A DNA stretch of 64,000 nt from Lyophyllum atratum (Eukaryota > Basidiomycota > Agaricomycetes > Agaricales > Lyophyllaceae), in NCBI GenBank assembly GCA_014905825.1, contig JACGCN010000038.1, positions 372,001-436,000 of the forward strand, given 5' to 3'. This document shows, piece after piece, positions 48,606-60,941 of the stretch (the stretch's first letter is position 1; each line of letters opens with the position of its first letter). Position numbers and translations under genes: made by a program. Below the pieces are notes generated by a model. The model saw only the letters and a program-made list of their open reading frames with translations, was not told where the DNA came from and did no database searches.

Positions 48606-49528
48606 ATGTCGAAGACAAGCGAGTTCAAGCTGACAATTACTGCGCTGAAGCCGGCAGGTGAGTCTTGTATTGTACTAACCGGTTACTGATATCCATTTGA
48701 CACCATGTCTGTTAGCTGTGCCATCTGAAGAGACAATCATTACGGCTGCACGACGTCTGATCGAGTCGACATCATCATGGAAACAGGGCAAGACTTACAA
48801 GGCCGTCAAGACCTTGCATCACCCCAAGGGCCCCGAAGATGGCGCACCTTGGCACTGCCGCGTCAGCGAGCACACACCCACTGAAGCGACGTTTGACCAG
48901 CTATGGGGGAAGCTCGGGCAGGACAAGGCCGTGAATGAGAAAGAGTCTGTCTCTGTCCCTATTCAAGTCTTGCCAAGCGTTTAAGGCGTTTGCTGATAGA
49001 TTCATCCCCGAGATAAAGGAAGTCAAGAAGGTCAAAGACGTGTCGCCGACCGCGTCCATCTGGACTCTGTACTACACGTTCACCCCGCCTGTCGCGCCAC
49101 GCGTGTTCACAGTCATGCAAGTTCTCCACCTCGACGAGGCCTCCCCGCGCAAAGGGTGCGCAGTTCCCTTCTACACATTCCACATTGAAGTTTATTCGTA
49201 CATGCTAGAATGATCGTGTCCATCCCGATCGACCTCAGCGGTCCCGGCGACGAAGAGCTCGCAAAGCTCGAGGCACATGGTGTACGGGGCCGCTACACTA
49301 GCGTTGAGACGCTCGTGGAGCTCGAGAACGGAAACACCGAGTGGCGAATGGCGACCTCGAGCACGCCTGGTGGGAGCATCCCAACGTTCATTGTGGAAAG
49401 CACCATGGCGGGCAAGATTGCGCAGGTATGTTGACCATATGTTTTGGTATAGACGAAATCTGATGTGTCTTGGGTGGGTGTAGGATGTGCCACATTTCAT
49501 GGAGTGGCTGCACGCGCTCCCGAAGTGA
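48606..49528 (+). CDS. DUF3074 / START-like domain protein
   Basis: Four exons or so, ~250 residues, starting MSKTSEFKLTITALKPA. Family blocks: GAPWHCRVSEHTPTEATFD with LWGKLGQDKAVNEKE, then FIPEIKEVKKVKDVSP with ASIWTLYYTFTPPVAPRVF, IVSIPIDLSG, ELENGNTEWRMATSSTPGG and the end DVPHFMEWLHALPK. This matches the fungal DUF3074 family, which has a START-like lipid-binding fold; ligand and pathway are unknown. No signal peptide or membrane helix, so probably cytosolic. Confidence 0.85.
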
Positions 49529-49947
49529 ATTATCCGGTACCAAGCGTGTCACTCGTTTCGGTTCATGGATGTTTGGAGTCCGATGGATGGAATAGACGTG
49601 TTTATAAGATGTTGTACTTACTTCTGCTACGCCGGGTTGTGCAGTGCAAGTATACACCAAGCCTACCGATATCAGAAACCAAGATGTGGTTGACCTAAAT
49701 CCGCCACATCGATCTGCTTGCCACATGGTGGGTGCGATGGCAATGACATGGCGCTCGTCTCGTCGCAAACGAGCATGGCACCTCCGTCAGCATGAAGGTT
49801 CTTGTTTCGACAACCATTCATTGGGTAGACGATTCCACGATCCACCTCTTGTCGCGAACACTGAAGCAATTTGAGTACACGTCAATTCCAACCATCACAA
49901 GATCTGCACCAGGTCCCCCTACTTAGGTACTCGTATCCTAAGATTGA
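49529..49947. other. Convergent intergenic region
   Basis: About 420 bp between the DUF3074 and GS-like stops. No gene or repeat seen. Confidence 0.6.
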
Positions 49948-52196
49948 TCATGCGAGCTCGATGTACCGCTCCACTGCAGAGAGCAAAGCATTAGCCAAAT
50001 CGTGACCTCAACTCTCAATGACCAGAACGAAGACTGACCTTCCCAATTCGTGACCGCCTGGTTCCACAGGCGCACCTCATGCTCCCTTGTCCCACCAAAG
50101 TGCTCTACAAAATCATTGCCAAACATCGCATCTTCCCGCGCAATACTCTCCGGGCGCATCATCCTCTCTGTCGCCGCCTCCAACGACGTCGGGAGCATCT
50201 TCACCTAGAACATAAAACTAGGATTTAACATCGTCCACTCAAAAAGCAGAAGGAAAACTTCCCGCACCTTTCCGTTCGCCCGATCCTCCGTCGTAAAATG
50301 GCTAATCGGGGGGCACGGCAAACTGAGCTTCTTCTCGATCCCACGAAGGCCCAGGAGGAAGATCGAAGCCAGCGCGAAATAGGGGTTCATGTCCGCGCCG
50401 GGGACGCGCACCTCGAGGCGCGTGGCGGCCGGTGGCACGGCAGGTGGCGATATGATGCGGATAGAGGCCGCGCGCGAGTCGTACCCATACGTGATGGCGT
50501 TGGGCGCCCAGAAGGCCTCTCCGCCAACAAGACGCTTATAGCCGTTGATTGTAGGTACTACCTGAGGAGTTGGGTCGCGTCAGGAAGGCTCGGAAAGAGG
50601 AAGAGGCTGGTAGCTTACCATGGGCATCACTGAATGGGATTCAGGCGTCGATTCATGAATGGAAAGAGTGCGGATGGAGGCACGCACCATCTGCGATTCC
50701 GTCAAGGACCCCTGCGAGGAACCACTCGCCCTCTTGGCTCATGAACCTGGTATCCTCGTACTGGGCGTCTTTTCTGCCGTTCTCCCGGTCTGCCTCGGCT
50801 ACAGCAAAAACGTTTGCGCCATTGCTGTCGCGCATGGATACATGCACATGCCTATGTCATGTAATATCAGCACAAGAGGCGGACTGGATTTTGCGAGTAA
50901 TGAATTACCCGCTACAACCAGGGAGCTTCATATGCATCAGCTCAGAAGTACAGAACGAAAGTGGATGAGCTCACATTTCCCCATGGTTTCGCCATAAAAC
51001 TGGGTATCACGCCGTGCTTCATACCGATGCTCTTGGCTAGGTACTTGAACAACATGGCGTTGTCCGCCATTTGAAGGGCTGAGGTATAGGCAAGCGCGGT
51101 TTCAAGGACGCCAGGGCCGGTTTCGGTATCTAAGGTGATAGAGTCATCAGGTAGCCCTTGTTGGCATTCGAGATAAGCGTACGATGTCCTTCTATGGGTA
51201 TGCGAAACTTCGCGCTCTCGTCGAAGAGCTCTTGGAAGTAGGTATTGTTGAGCTGAGTGCGTAGAAGAGAGTAGCCATGGTCTGGAGGAGGGCAGATCAG
51301 AACTTAGTCTTAGGCTAAATGAAGGTTCTGACGCACTTCCAGGGGTCAGAGGCTGTAAGTCGGTGAACTTCTTTTCAGCCAACGTAGTCGGAGTCTCTGG
51401 GTCGGCTATGAGTGACATTTAGCGCGAGCGGTGGATAGCTGTACTACCTTTGAAATTAAAGTACTGACGGTGAATATTAGATTGTCAATGGGAGTGAGAT
51501 CGTGACTGGCTTAGCACGTACCTCATATTCAACCCCAGCAAAGCATTCACGACCGATCTTCTCAGCTCTCTCCGTTGTGATCTTGAGAATTCCGCGTGGA
51601 TCTACGACCAATGGCTGCCTTGTGTCTGGATCAAGGAACGAAACGAGGAAGAATGGAACGTTATTCTCCCAAGGGATGCGGCGATAGCTGGACAGGTCGA
51701 TAATTGCAATGATATCCCTGTACCCGTTCTTCTTGTTAGATATCAGCAGCTCGCGCGAGTATACAGAGTCGTGGATGTCCCAGCCGCTTTGGTCGGAGAC
51801 ATCAGTGTACGGGACGACGGTCGGGGTTTATGGGCACGTACAATATGACACTGCAGAATCCGAATCCATCCGACGATGCTGCACTTAGAAACTTTTCCTT
51901 TGACTTCATGCGCAGCGCGTCAGATATCTCATTCCTTGCGGGCGGGGTCCAGCCCTTACCATGAATTTGCCTCGGAGCACGCCGTCCACTGTAAAATCCG
52001 TTGACATAGCTGTCGATACATAATGCGATCTTGCTCATACCATCGACTCCTAATCATTGAAAGCTAAGTTGAGTGACTGTATCCATATCATACCATCGTG
52101 ACACTTACCCGCGACCTTGACCTTGATATCCTGCCTCAAACAGTCTTCCAACTCAGAGAAAGTCTTCGGACCCCATACTGGGGTTGTCGATGCCAT
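49948..52196 (-). CDS. Glutamine-synthetase-family enzyme (GS-like, FluG C-terminal type)
   Basis: Minus-strand gene with ~12 exons, ~480 residues, start MASTTPVWGPKTFSELEDC at 52196. Short exons spell AGVDVDGVLRGKFM and SKEKFLSAASSDGFGFC. The GS catalytic core follows: YRRIPWENNVPFFLVSF, GVEYE, FRIPIEGHR split by an intron, ETGPGVLETALAYTSALQMAD, KHGVIPSFMAKPW, GHMHVSMRDSNG, INGYKRLVGGEAFWAPNA, RLEVRVPGADMNPYFALA. Metal and ammonia-site residues therefore look kept. It belongs to the GS-like group with long eukaryotic insertions rather than classic fungal GSII. The substrate (glutamate or a polyamine-type amine) cannot be decided. Confidence 0.85.
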
Positions 52197-52384
52197 GGTG
52201 GTATATATGCAGATCCAGATATCACTACGAGGTGCTCGGGGCAGGGATGGGCACGGGTGCTAATGCTGCCGAAGGTGGTCGTACTGAAATAACCCGTTGC
52301 AGGTTGAATCGAAGACAGTTATCGGTCTGACGTCACGATCCATCAATCTACATCCACGTGGTTATCAATTATGCTCGGGACCAC

Positions 52385-52412
52385 CGCTCAGCGCTCAGCG
52401 CTCAGCGCTCAA
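52385..52412 (+). repeat. 7 bp tandem repeat
   Basis: CGCTCAG three times then CGCTCAA, flanked by CCACCG and CGGTGG, so the array sits in a small potential hairpin. Confidence 0.75.
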
Positions 52413-52596
52413 CGGTGGAGGCAGACTTGCTATAGCATATATTCCGACCATGTAGGACAAAAGAAGGGGATGGAAACATTAATGATATGCGCCCCAGCAC
52501 ACACACGAGTGGAAATTGTACAATTACGCGCCCTATAACGGCAAGCCAGGGGAGGGTAAAGTTGGGACGAAGAACCGTGCTAGGAAGGAAATCAGG

Positions 52597-52626
52597 AGTG
52601 TCCAAGTCCCTAGTGTCCAAGTCCCT
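52597..52626 (+). repeat. 15 bp direct tandem duplication
   Basis: AGTGTCCAAGTCCCT twice in a row. Confidence 0.75.
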
Positions 52627-54233
52627 TTATACCTCCATATCCACAGTAAGGTGAACAGAAGGGTTCCGAGTGTTGCGCTGTTGCCGCAAGTCCGTAGGCG
52701 GATCGACGGTCGGCTTATCTGGTGGGAACATGTCAGTGAATAGCATGACCTTCGGAAATGCAGCATCTCACAGTGACGGATCGCCTTCACTACCTGGAGC
52801 ATCAAATGATATGCGTCTGGCCCTGGAACCCTGTCTAGTAGTTTCAGGAGCTAAAGACTCGTTGACAGCGGAGTGCCAGCCATATGTGGCGGATGAGCGC
52901 TATTTCGTCCGTTCTTTCTGCTAAATTTCTGCATATACGGCTTAACCCGCCATACAAGCAGAGATGGTGGACGGTTGCTCTGTAAATCATATAGATTGCG
53001 CAAAGGGCAGCGTATAAGAGCAATCTTGATGCTATGATTCTCATTACTACTGTAATACCATGACGACATTCATTAAGCACGCGTTCGTATAGCTAGAACC
53101 CTAGAACAAAAGCTCACCCCTAAGTCGAGGTGATCTGAATCCGGGGTTGCAGACTCCAACCGTAAGGAACGGCAAGGAGATCGGGATGCGAAGCGGCGGC
53201 AATTCTCCGCATATTATCTGGCGTGCAACAATTCGGGAACACTAAAGTGGTGCCTTATGATCCTATGGGTGCAACGATGCTCCATCGTAGCCCATCCCAG
53301 AACGCGATGCTCGACCATTTTTGCTGTTTAAACCTGTTGGGCCCTTAGATGGCGAGGACTCCTTCCAAGCAGCCTGGTGGGGTATAGTTAATTGAGCTCG
53401 GTGCTGGCCGCTGAGCAGAATTAGGCAGGCAGGATCCAGACTCCAACGCGAGTAAGTACTTAGGTCACAGGTGGGCGTCTTGTCAACATTCGAGTTTCAA
53501 GGAACAAAAAGAGGAGGCTCAACCCGCCGTGCACAACAAGCACAAACATGCGGCGTCCAGATGCGGATGTCGGAATCGACGACTCCCGTCGGACTTGATC
53601 CTCTCCCGCAAATTGTCAACTTGGCATTCTGGCGCTGAAGTTCCTTGAGATTTCTAGTCCCAAATATCTGCTCCTGCTCGTGTACAGCCCTCGCGGTCGA
53701 TATCAATGTGTCGCGTAGCGCAATATCTGCTTCTTCTGCGCCATTCTTCACCTACTTCTGCTGCAATTCGTGCCACTGGCAGGCAGTGAGCAATCGCGAC
53801 ACGGGAAGGTTGTAAAATGATCCGTACCCAGAGCCTGTTTTGGCCCAGGTATGATGCCGCCGCATCGCTAACGTCAGTAACAGCTCGACATTTGTACACT
53901 GGACAGGCAATCATCACGCACCCACCTGGCATCCTGAGCTTTGACAGAGACCTTTGGAGATGTGATCCTTATTTTCAGCCGAACTGGCAATATCCGGAAA
54001 TTGGGCCGTCGTCGTTTCACTGACAACCTCACTGGCCCAATCTCTAGTGTTGGTCTGGTAATGTGGGATCGTCACTTGCATGCGGGGTTTGGTATTGGTG
54101 CTCTGCTGCTGTGCAGAGTCACCCATTCTCAAGTTGCACCCACCTTTGCCGAGTATATGAATGGACTCTCGTAAACCAGGAATTCTCAACCATTCAAGGC
54201 CAGTCTGCTCATCCCTCAAGCACCCGAGCAACA

Positions 54234-57200
54234 ATGGCACCAACCGTCTTCAAACAAGATGAACTCCAGGACCTTGCAAACGTCGACAGACAGTTGTTTA
54301 CCCATTTCGGGCTCGGAGAAGCCGTCGAACAGCCTTTCGAATGCGTCCACCATGCCTTCGAACACCATGCCAGTCAGCACCCCTACACCTTCGCTGTCGA
54401 AGACTTCGAGCACAAAATTGCCTATGTCGAGCTCAATAGGCAGGCTAACTGCCTCGCCACTCATCTTCGTTCCAAGGGTATCGGTCCCGGCTTCCGCGTT
54501 TGTCTCCTGGTCGAGCGCTCCATCTTGATGGTGATTGGTATTCTCGGCGTCCTCAAAGCAGGCGCTGCATATGTTCCCCTAGATGGGAACGTCGTGGCAG
54601 ACAAGACTCTCAACCACGCCCTTAAGGACTCGGGCTCGTCCCTTGTCCTCGTTCAGCGCAAATTCATCGATCGCGTCGGCGAAACCCCCATCATGTGTCT
54701 TGAGGACACCATCTGCGACTCTCCTTACTCCACTCACTGTGTCAAGCCTCAGGACTTGTCCACACGCACGGACAGTGCCTACATTATCTATACAAGCGGT
54801 ACGTTTCTTACCATCATCCTATCACATCATTCGCTAAACATCGAGATATTACAGGCACCACTGGTGTTCCCAAAGGTGTCGACGTAATGCACAAGAATGT
54901 AACTAATCGTGAGTTCCTTCGCAATCTATCTCATATGATCATGCCAACAACTTCCTCAAGTGGTTTGCATGGAACCGGGAAACTTGAAGATGGGACATGG
55001 CGTCAAAGTCTCCCAGCTTATGAACATTTCGTTCGACATGGCTGCTTGGGTATGTTTTCTTCTCTTCATTACATCTTGAGCCCAATTCTCAAGCTTTCTG
55101 ACTTGTTTAGGAAATCCTCGGAAGCATGTGCAATGGTGCTACGCTCTGCCTCCGTGGCAAGACCTCCAAGGAATGGCGCGCGGTAATGAAGACCGTCGAC
55201 GTCGTGGTGGCGACGCCGTCCATGCTTGCCCCGCACAAACCCGAAGACTATCCCAACATCAAAGTCGTCGCCGTTGCTGGTGAACCCTGTCCCAAGGGTG
55301 AGTCTCCCGTCGAGCCAAACAGCCGTGGTAGGATACTCATATCTCCGATTAGCTCTCGCCGACAACTGGGCAAAGCAAGCCGCTTTCTACAACTGCTGCG
55401 GACCCACTGAGGTATGTTCACTCTCTTAGCAATATATCTCATCTAAGGAACCTCGCTAGATTACCATCGTAAACACAATGCATCTCCACAAGCCCGGCAA
55501 GGTCCTCGGCATCGGAGGTCCTACCCCCAACAATACTGTTTACGTCTTGGACAAGGATGCGAAGCCCGTGCGCATTGGTGAGATGGGTATTATGTGGGCT
55601 GGAGGTTCCGGAATCACGCGTGGATACTTGAACCTCCCTGACAAGACGGCCGAGAAGTATAAGCGCGATCCGTTCCTCGACGATGGATCGATGATGTTCA
55701 ACACTGGTGACTTAGGGTACGCAAGAATCCTGCCTTCGATATGCATACAACTGACGGCTTCTCTGCAGTCGCTGGCTACCTGATGGTGATTTGGAGCATC
55801 TTGGACGGGTTGATCACCAGGTCAAAGTGAAGGGATTCCGAGTTGAGCTTGACGGTGTTGCTGCAGCGATGGAGGTACGTCAAATTCTTGAAAATCATCC
55901 CTTCCTGTTACTTACCAGATTCCCCAAGACCACTCCTGGAGTGAAAGTGGCAACTGCCATCCTGATCAAGGGCGAGCTGTGGGGATTTTTCGCCCCATCC
56001 AACGTCTCAATTGAAGATGTCAAGGCGGCCACCGCGCGCGTCCAGCCTCATTATGCCGTGCCTACCAAATACGTCAGCTTGGATGACTTCCCGAAGACAT
56101 CGTGAGTCTAGCGTTCCTGCCATCCGAAACGCAGAAACTAAGTTGTATGTAGTAACGGCAAGTCGGACAAGCGGGCACTCGAAAAGATCGCTCTGGAATC
56201 GGGTGAAGGAGCAGCCGCTACACCTGTCAAGAGGGCCTTCAAACAGGAACTACTGAAGGATCTTCCAGATACCGATAAGGGCTTGTTCAACAAGTTCGGT
56301 CTAGGAGAGGACATAAAGCCTGCTTTCGAATGTGTTCATCAAGCCTTCGAGCACCACGCCCGTGCTCATCCGGATACCATCGCTGTCGAGGATTTCGGGC
56401 ACAAAATCACATTCGCTGAGCTCGACCGCCAGTCAAATTGTCTCGCCACCCGCCTTCGTGAGAGCGGAGTCGTACCTGGCTCTCGCGTCTGCCTCCTCGT
56501 CGAACGCTCCATCCTAATGGTTGTCGGCATCCTCGCCGTCCTCAAAGCCGGTGGCGCGTACGTTCCCCTCGACGGGAATGTCGTCGCTGACAAGACCCTC
56601 AACCACGCCTTGAAGGATTCTGGATCCTCCCTCGTCCTCGTACAGCGCAAGTTCGTCCACCGAGTTGGCACAATGCCGATTTTCTGCCTTGAGGACTCCA
56701 TTTGCGGCTCGCCGCAGAACCTGCATTGTCAGAGACCTCAGGATCTCGCCAAAACCACCGACAGCGCCTACATCATCTATACGAGCGGCACCACTGGTGT
56801 CCCTAAGGGTGTTGATGTCATGCACAAGAACGTTACCAATCGTAAGTCCGCCTGCATCTTGATTTGGAAGGCGCGTCCTGATGAATCCGAAAGTCGTTTG
56901 CATGGCACCTGGGAACCTAAAGATGGGACATGGTGTTCGCGTCTCACAGCTGATGAACATCTCGTTCGACATGGCGGCCTGGGTTCGTGATCTCATAACT
57001 TTGACCGTCCCCGTCGCTTACTTGTGACTTCTTTAGGAAATCCTAGGAAGCATGTGCAACGGCAGCACGCTCTGCCTCCGTGGAAAGACGTCCAAGGAGT
57101 GGCGCGCGGTAATGAAGACCGTTGACGTTGTCGTCGCGACGCCGTCTATGCTTGCTCCCCATAAACCCGAGGAGTACCCCAACATCAAGGTCGTCGCAGT

Positions 57201-60073
57201 TGCGGGTGAGCCCTGCCCGAAGGGTGAGCATATCTCTTTGTCTTCATATTCTCGACTTTTCTCATCTTGACCGGTAGCCTTGGCCGATAACTGGGCAAAG
57301 ACCGTCGCGTTCTACAATTGTTGTGGTCCTACCGAGGTTGGTCCTTCCTTCTCTATTATCGCAAGTCTTTGTCTGATCATTTTGGCGGCAGATCACCATT
57401 GTTAACACGATGCACCTGCATTCGCCCGGTATTGACCTGGGCATTGGAGGACCTACCCCGAACAACACCGTGTACGTTTTGGATGCGAACCTCAAACCTG
57501 TGAAGATTGGCGAGATGGGTGTCATGTGGGCCGGCGGCAACGGTATCACTCGAGGGTACCTAAACCTACCTGACAAAACTGCTGAGAAGTATATACTTGA
57601 TCCTTTCCTCAACGACGGGTATGGTTTTGTCTGCTTTGGTTTTGGTCGCCAACTAATCACTTTGAATTAGATCTTTCATGTTCAATACCGGAGACCTAGG
57701 GTATGTGTCCCTCTTGGTAAAGCTTTTATAACGGCTGATCGATTGTTCAGGCGCTGGCTCCCCAATGGCGACTTGGAGCATCTCGGCCGAGTTGATCACC
57801 AAGTCAAGGTGAAGGGTTTCCGCGTCGAGCTGGACGGTGTAGCCGCGGCTATGGAGGTGCGTCTCAATTTCCGGTCCCCTTTTGAGTAATATTGACATTT
57901 CGGCTCAAAGACTACTGTTGGCGTCAAGGTCGCGACCGCGATTCTCATAGACAGTGAACTTTGGGGGTTCTTCACCCCAGCGAACATCTCAGTAGAAGAT
58001 GTCAGAGCAGCAACGAGCAAAGTTCAACCCCACTACGCTGTGCCTACGAAGTTCGTCGGTGTCGACAAATTCCCAGAGACTGCGTAAGCTGGTCGTTACA
58101 CTACTTTGACACATACTCAAACCGCACCATTGCAGAAACGGGAAGTCTGACAAGAGGGCCCTCGAGCAGTTGGCAAGGGACTCGCTAAAAGTCCCTCCTA
58201 CTCCAGAGCCTATTCCTCAGGCTGCCCCCGTGATCGTACAAGCGACCGCACAGATTATCTACGAAACACCCATCCACCAGAAACACGAGCCCCAGATGAG
58301 CGAGAAACCAGCTCAAGAGAGTGGCCTCGCCAGCTCCAGGGCGTCCGTCATCACATACGACTCTACTACCACTGTCGGTGCTCCCGCCCCTGCGCAAACA
58401 CACCCGATGGAAGCGCCATCCCTAAATGCGACTATGGTCAGCATCAGCCTTCCGGTCGAAAAGAAGATCGAACCATCTGCCTTGGAGGGTCAGACCTCGA
58501 TCTGGGCCGGCTATGAGCAAGATATCTTGCCCGCTAAAACTGAAGGGCGAATTGTCCGCAACCTTCGCCACCAAATATTCTATCTATACCGCCGCTTGTT
58601 CGGCATAGTCTTCATCACCAATCTCGGTCTTTTCATCTGGTATGCAGTTAAAGGCGCGAACGCCAAGGAAATCGGTCTGGTCGTTGTTGGAAACCTTTTT
58701 GGCGCTATCATGATGCGACAAGACTACGTCATCGATGCCTTCTTCGTCGTCTGCACCTCCCTTTCCAACACCTGGCCCCTTTGGATTCGCAGAATCGCTG
58801 CTCGAGTATATCACATCGGAGGGTTGCACTCCGGAGCTGGAGCTTCTGGCACTCTCTGGTTAATCCTTTTTTCTGTCCAAGCTACCAGAGAAGTTGTGGC
58901 TGGTGTCGGAGTGAGTTTCTTCTTGTTTAGGCATCGACGTTGGGGCTAACATGGAACCATAATAGACATCTGGAGCAACCTTGGCTATCACCTACATCAT
59001 TCTCACACTTCTGCTTATGATCCTGTTATTCGCCCATCCCACCCTACGCAGGAAATTCCACGACAGCTTTGAAGTCGTTCACCGTTTTCTTGGATGGAGT
59101 GCTACTGGTCTTGTCTGGATTCAGGTTGGTGGCCCTAATCCAATATTTGTGCAAGAGTGTGCTAATAGTCTGCATAAGATCGTTCTTCTCACTAATGATT
59201 ATCGTGGCGCAGTGCCTCTCCACACCGCTTTGCTTCACTCCGCTCCTCTCTGGCTCATCGCCGTTGCAACTCGTAAGGTCCTAGACTAAGGTTAACACAC
59301 ACCTGTTCACAGTATCGTTTTTAGTTTCATTGGCTCTTCCTTGGATGAGACTTAAGAAGGTGCCTGTACGCTGCGAGAAGCTTTCGAATCACGCTGTGCG
59401 GATGTATTTCGACTATGGTACGCCTGCTCTCGATATTTTAGAAGCCTTTTCTGACACTTTCAAAGCCACCCCTGGGTCAGGAAGCTTTGTCCGCTTATCA
59501 GACTCTCCTATGTCGGAATGGCACGGTTTTGCTACCATGCCCGAGCCGGGTAAAAGGGGATTCTCGCTCGTGGTCAGTAGAGCTGGAGACTGGACGTCCA
59601 AGATGATTGCGAAGCCCCCAACGCACATCTGGAAACGTGGAATTCCGACTTATGGTGTGATGAAGATCGCGCCCTTATTCCGTCGTCTCGTTGTTGTTGC
59701 GACTGGCTCGGGAATTGGACCCTGCACCGCAGCCATCTTGGAGGGCAGAATTCCCATTCGTGTCCTCTGGACTGCTCCTAATGTTCGAGAGACGTTCGGG
59801 GACAAGCTTGTCGACTCCATTCTTGAGGCCAACCCCGAATCGGTGATCTATAGTATGTCCTCTTTCTTCTACTCCACGCTTATAATCTAATTCTATTCTA
59901 CAGATACTCGGCAGCACGGCAAACCCGACATGGTCAAGCTGACATATCGCCTTGTGAAAGAGTTTAACGCTGAGGCTGTCGTCATCATCTCCAATCAAAC
60001 ACTGACCGAGAAAGTCGTGTATGGGATGATGAGTCGGGGAATCCCCGCATTTGGTGCCATTTGGGACTCATGA
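54234..60073 (+). CDS. TmpB-like adenylate-forming / membrane oxidoreductase with duplicated adenylation domain
   Basis: One intron-rich gene, ~1,600 residues. Start MAPTVFKQDELQDLANVD. Two adenylation domains follow head to tail (~54300-56200 and ~56290-58170). Each has AYIIYTSGTTGVPKGVDVM (A3, split by an intron in copy 1 only), YNCCGPTEITIVN (A5), MFNTGDLGRW (A7), GRVDHQVKVKGFRVELDG (A8) and NGKSDKRALE (A10). No carrier-protein LGGxS site is seen. A Pro/Ser linker leads to about six membrane helices (GIVFITNLGLFIWYAV, LAITYIILTLLLMILLFA) with VYHIGGLHSG and EVVHRFLGW, then an FAD/NAD-binding part (LVVVATGSGIGPC) ending GAIWDS. The layout resembles Aspergillus nidulans TmpB, an adenylate-forming enzyme with a TmpA-like membrane flavoprotein half acting in conidiation signalling. 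The duplication is unusual. Confidence 0.85.
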
Positions 60074-60941
60074 ATTGAAACAACGGACTATCAAATATTT
60101 AATCTTTCTTTCTGTCTTGACCAAGCACTTGTAAGTATACAACATATCACTATCACTATTGTACCATCCTTTCGACAAGTGAATACATCATCTAATTTAC
60201 AGCGATTTCGAACTGAAGAGCGGCAAACACGTTCTCCATAGCTAGCCTTAAGGCACTCGGTGTATGCGTCCACTTGGTTTTCAAGGCGTCCTTTATGATA
60301 ATGGTGGTCGTTAAGCGCCCTCCCAGTCGATTCAAAACGATTTCCTGAGCAGATTCGGCAGTCTATGGGCTCAAGCAACGCTCAGGCCAGGCTCTTGAAG
60401 CTGTCCGCGCTTGAGTCTGGCTGCTTATTGCATTCTCGATGGCATACAAGACATACGAGCGCTGTACTTGCCCCCACACTACTGTCCTGTTGGTGCAAGC
60501 TACATATTCAGGCTTTGCCACTGAGCACTGTGATAATGTCGAGCAGTATCGAAGGGCCCTGCAAAAGCTGCGACTTCAAGCAAGCGGAGCGCTGATGCAT
60601 GATGCCCGAATCGCGTGATAGCTCTGGTCACAAGTCATCTTCTACTACTAGAATGGCTGGTTCGTCCTCATCCACTAAGATACGATCACACCACCAAACA
60701 TACGATGGATGTCCGCCATAACTTGGATCACAGCGGCGGAGAGAAACCGGTTCATTGGATGAGCTACAACGAGTACGAGGGCCCAGGCAAAACCACTGAT
60801 GGTCGTGCTTTCATGATCTCTGTTGTTTTCGACGGTGCGACGTATGATGACTTCTCTGGAAACAGGATCGTTATCGTCTGCAGAGAGAGCCGATTGTTGA
60901 ACTCCATTGTGCGTATCTTCAGTGCTTGAGTATGTAAACTC
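60074..60941. other. Intergenic after TmpB-like gene
   Basis: Contains an unassigned plus frame at 60615-60929 (NEYEGPGKTTDGRAFMISVVF) with no family recognised; it could be part of an upstream exon of the next gene. Otherwise nothing seen. Confidence 0.4.

Larger units (their letters stand above)
52197..54233. other. 2 kb intergenic region upstream of TmpB-like gene
   Basis: No supported gene. It contains small tandem repeats at 52385-52412 (7 bp CGCTCAG unit) and 52597-52626 (15 bp unit). Open frames here lack family features. Confidence 0.5.
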
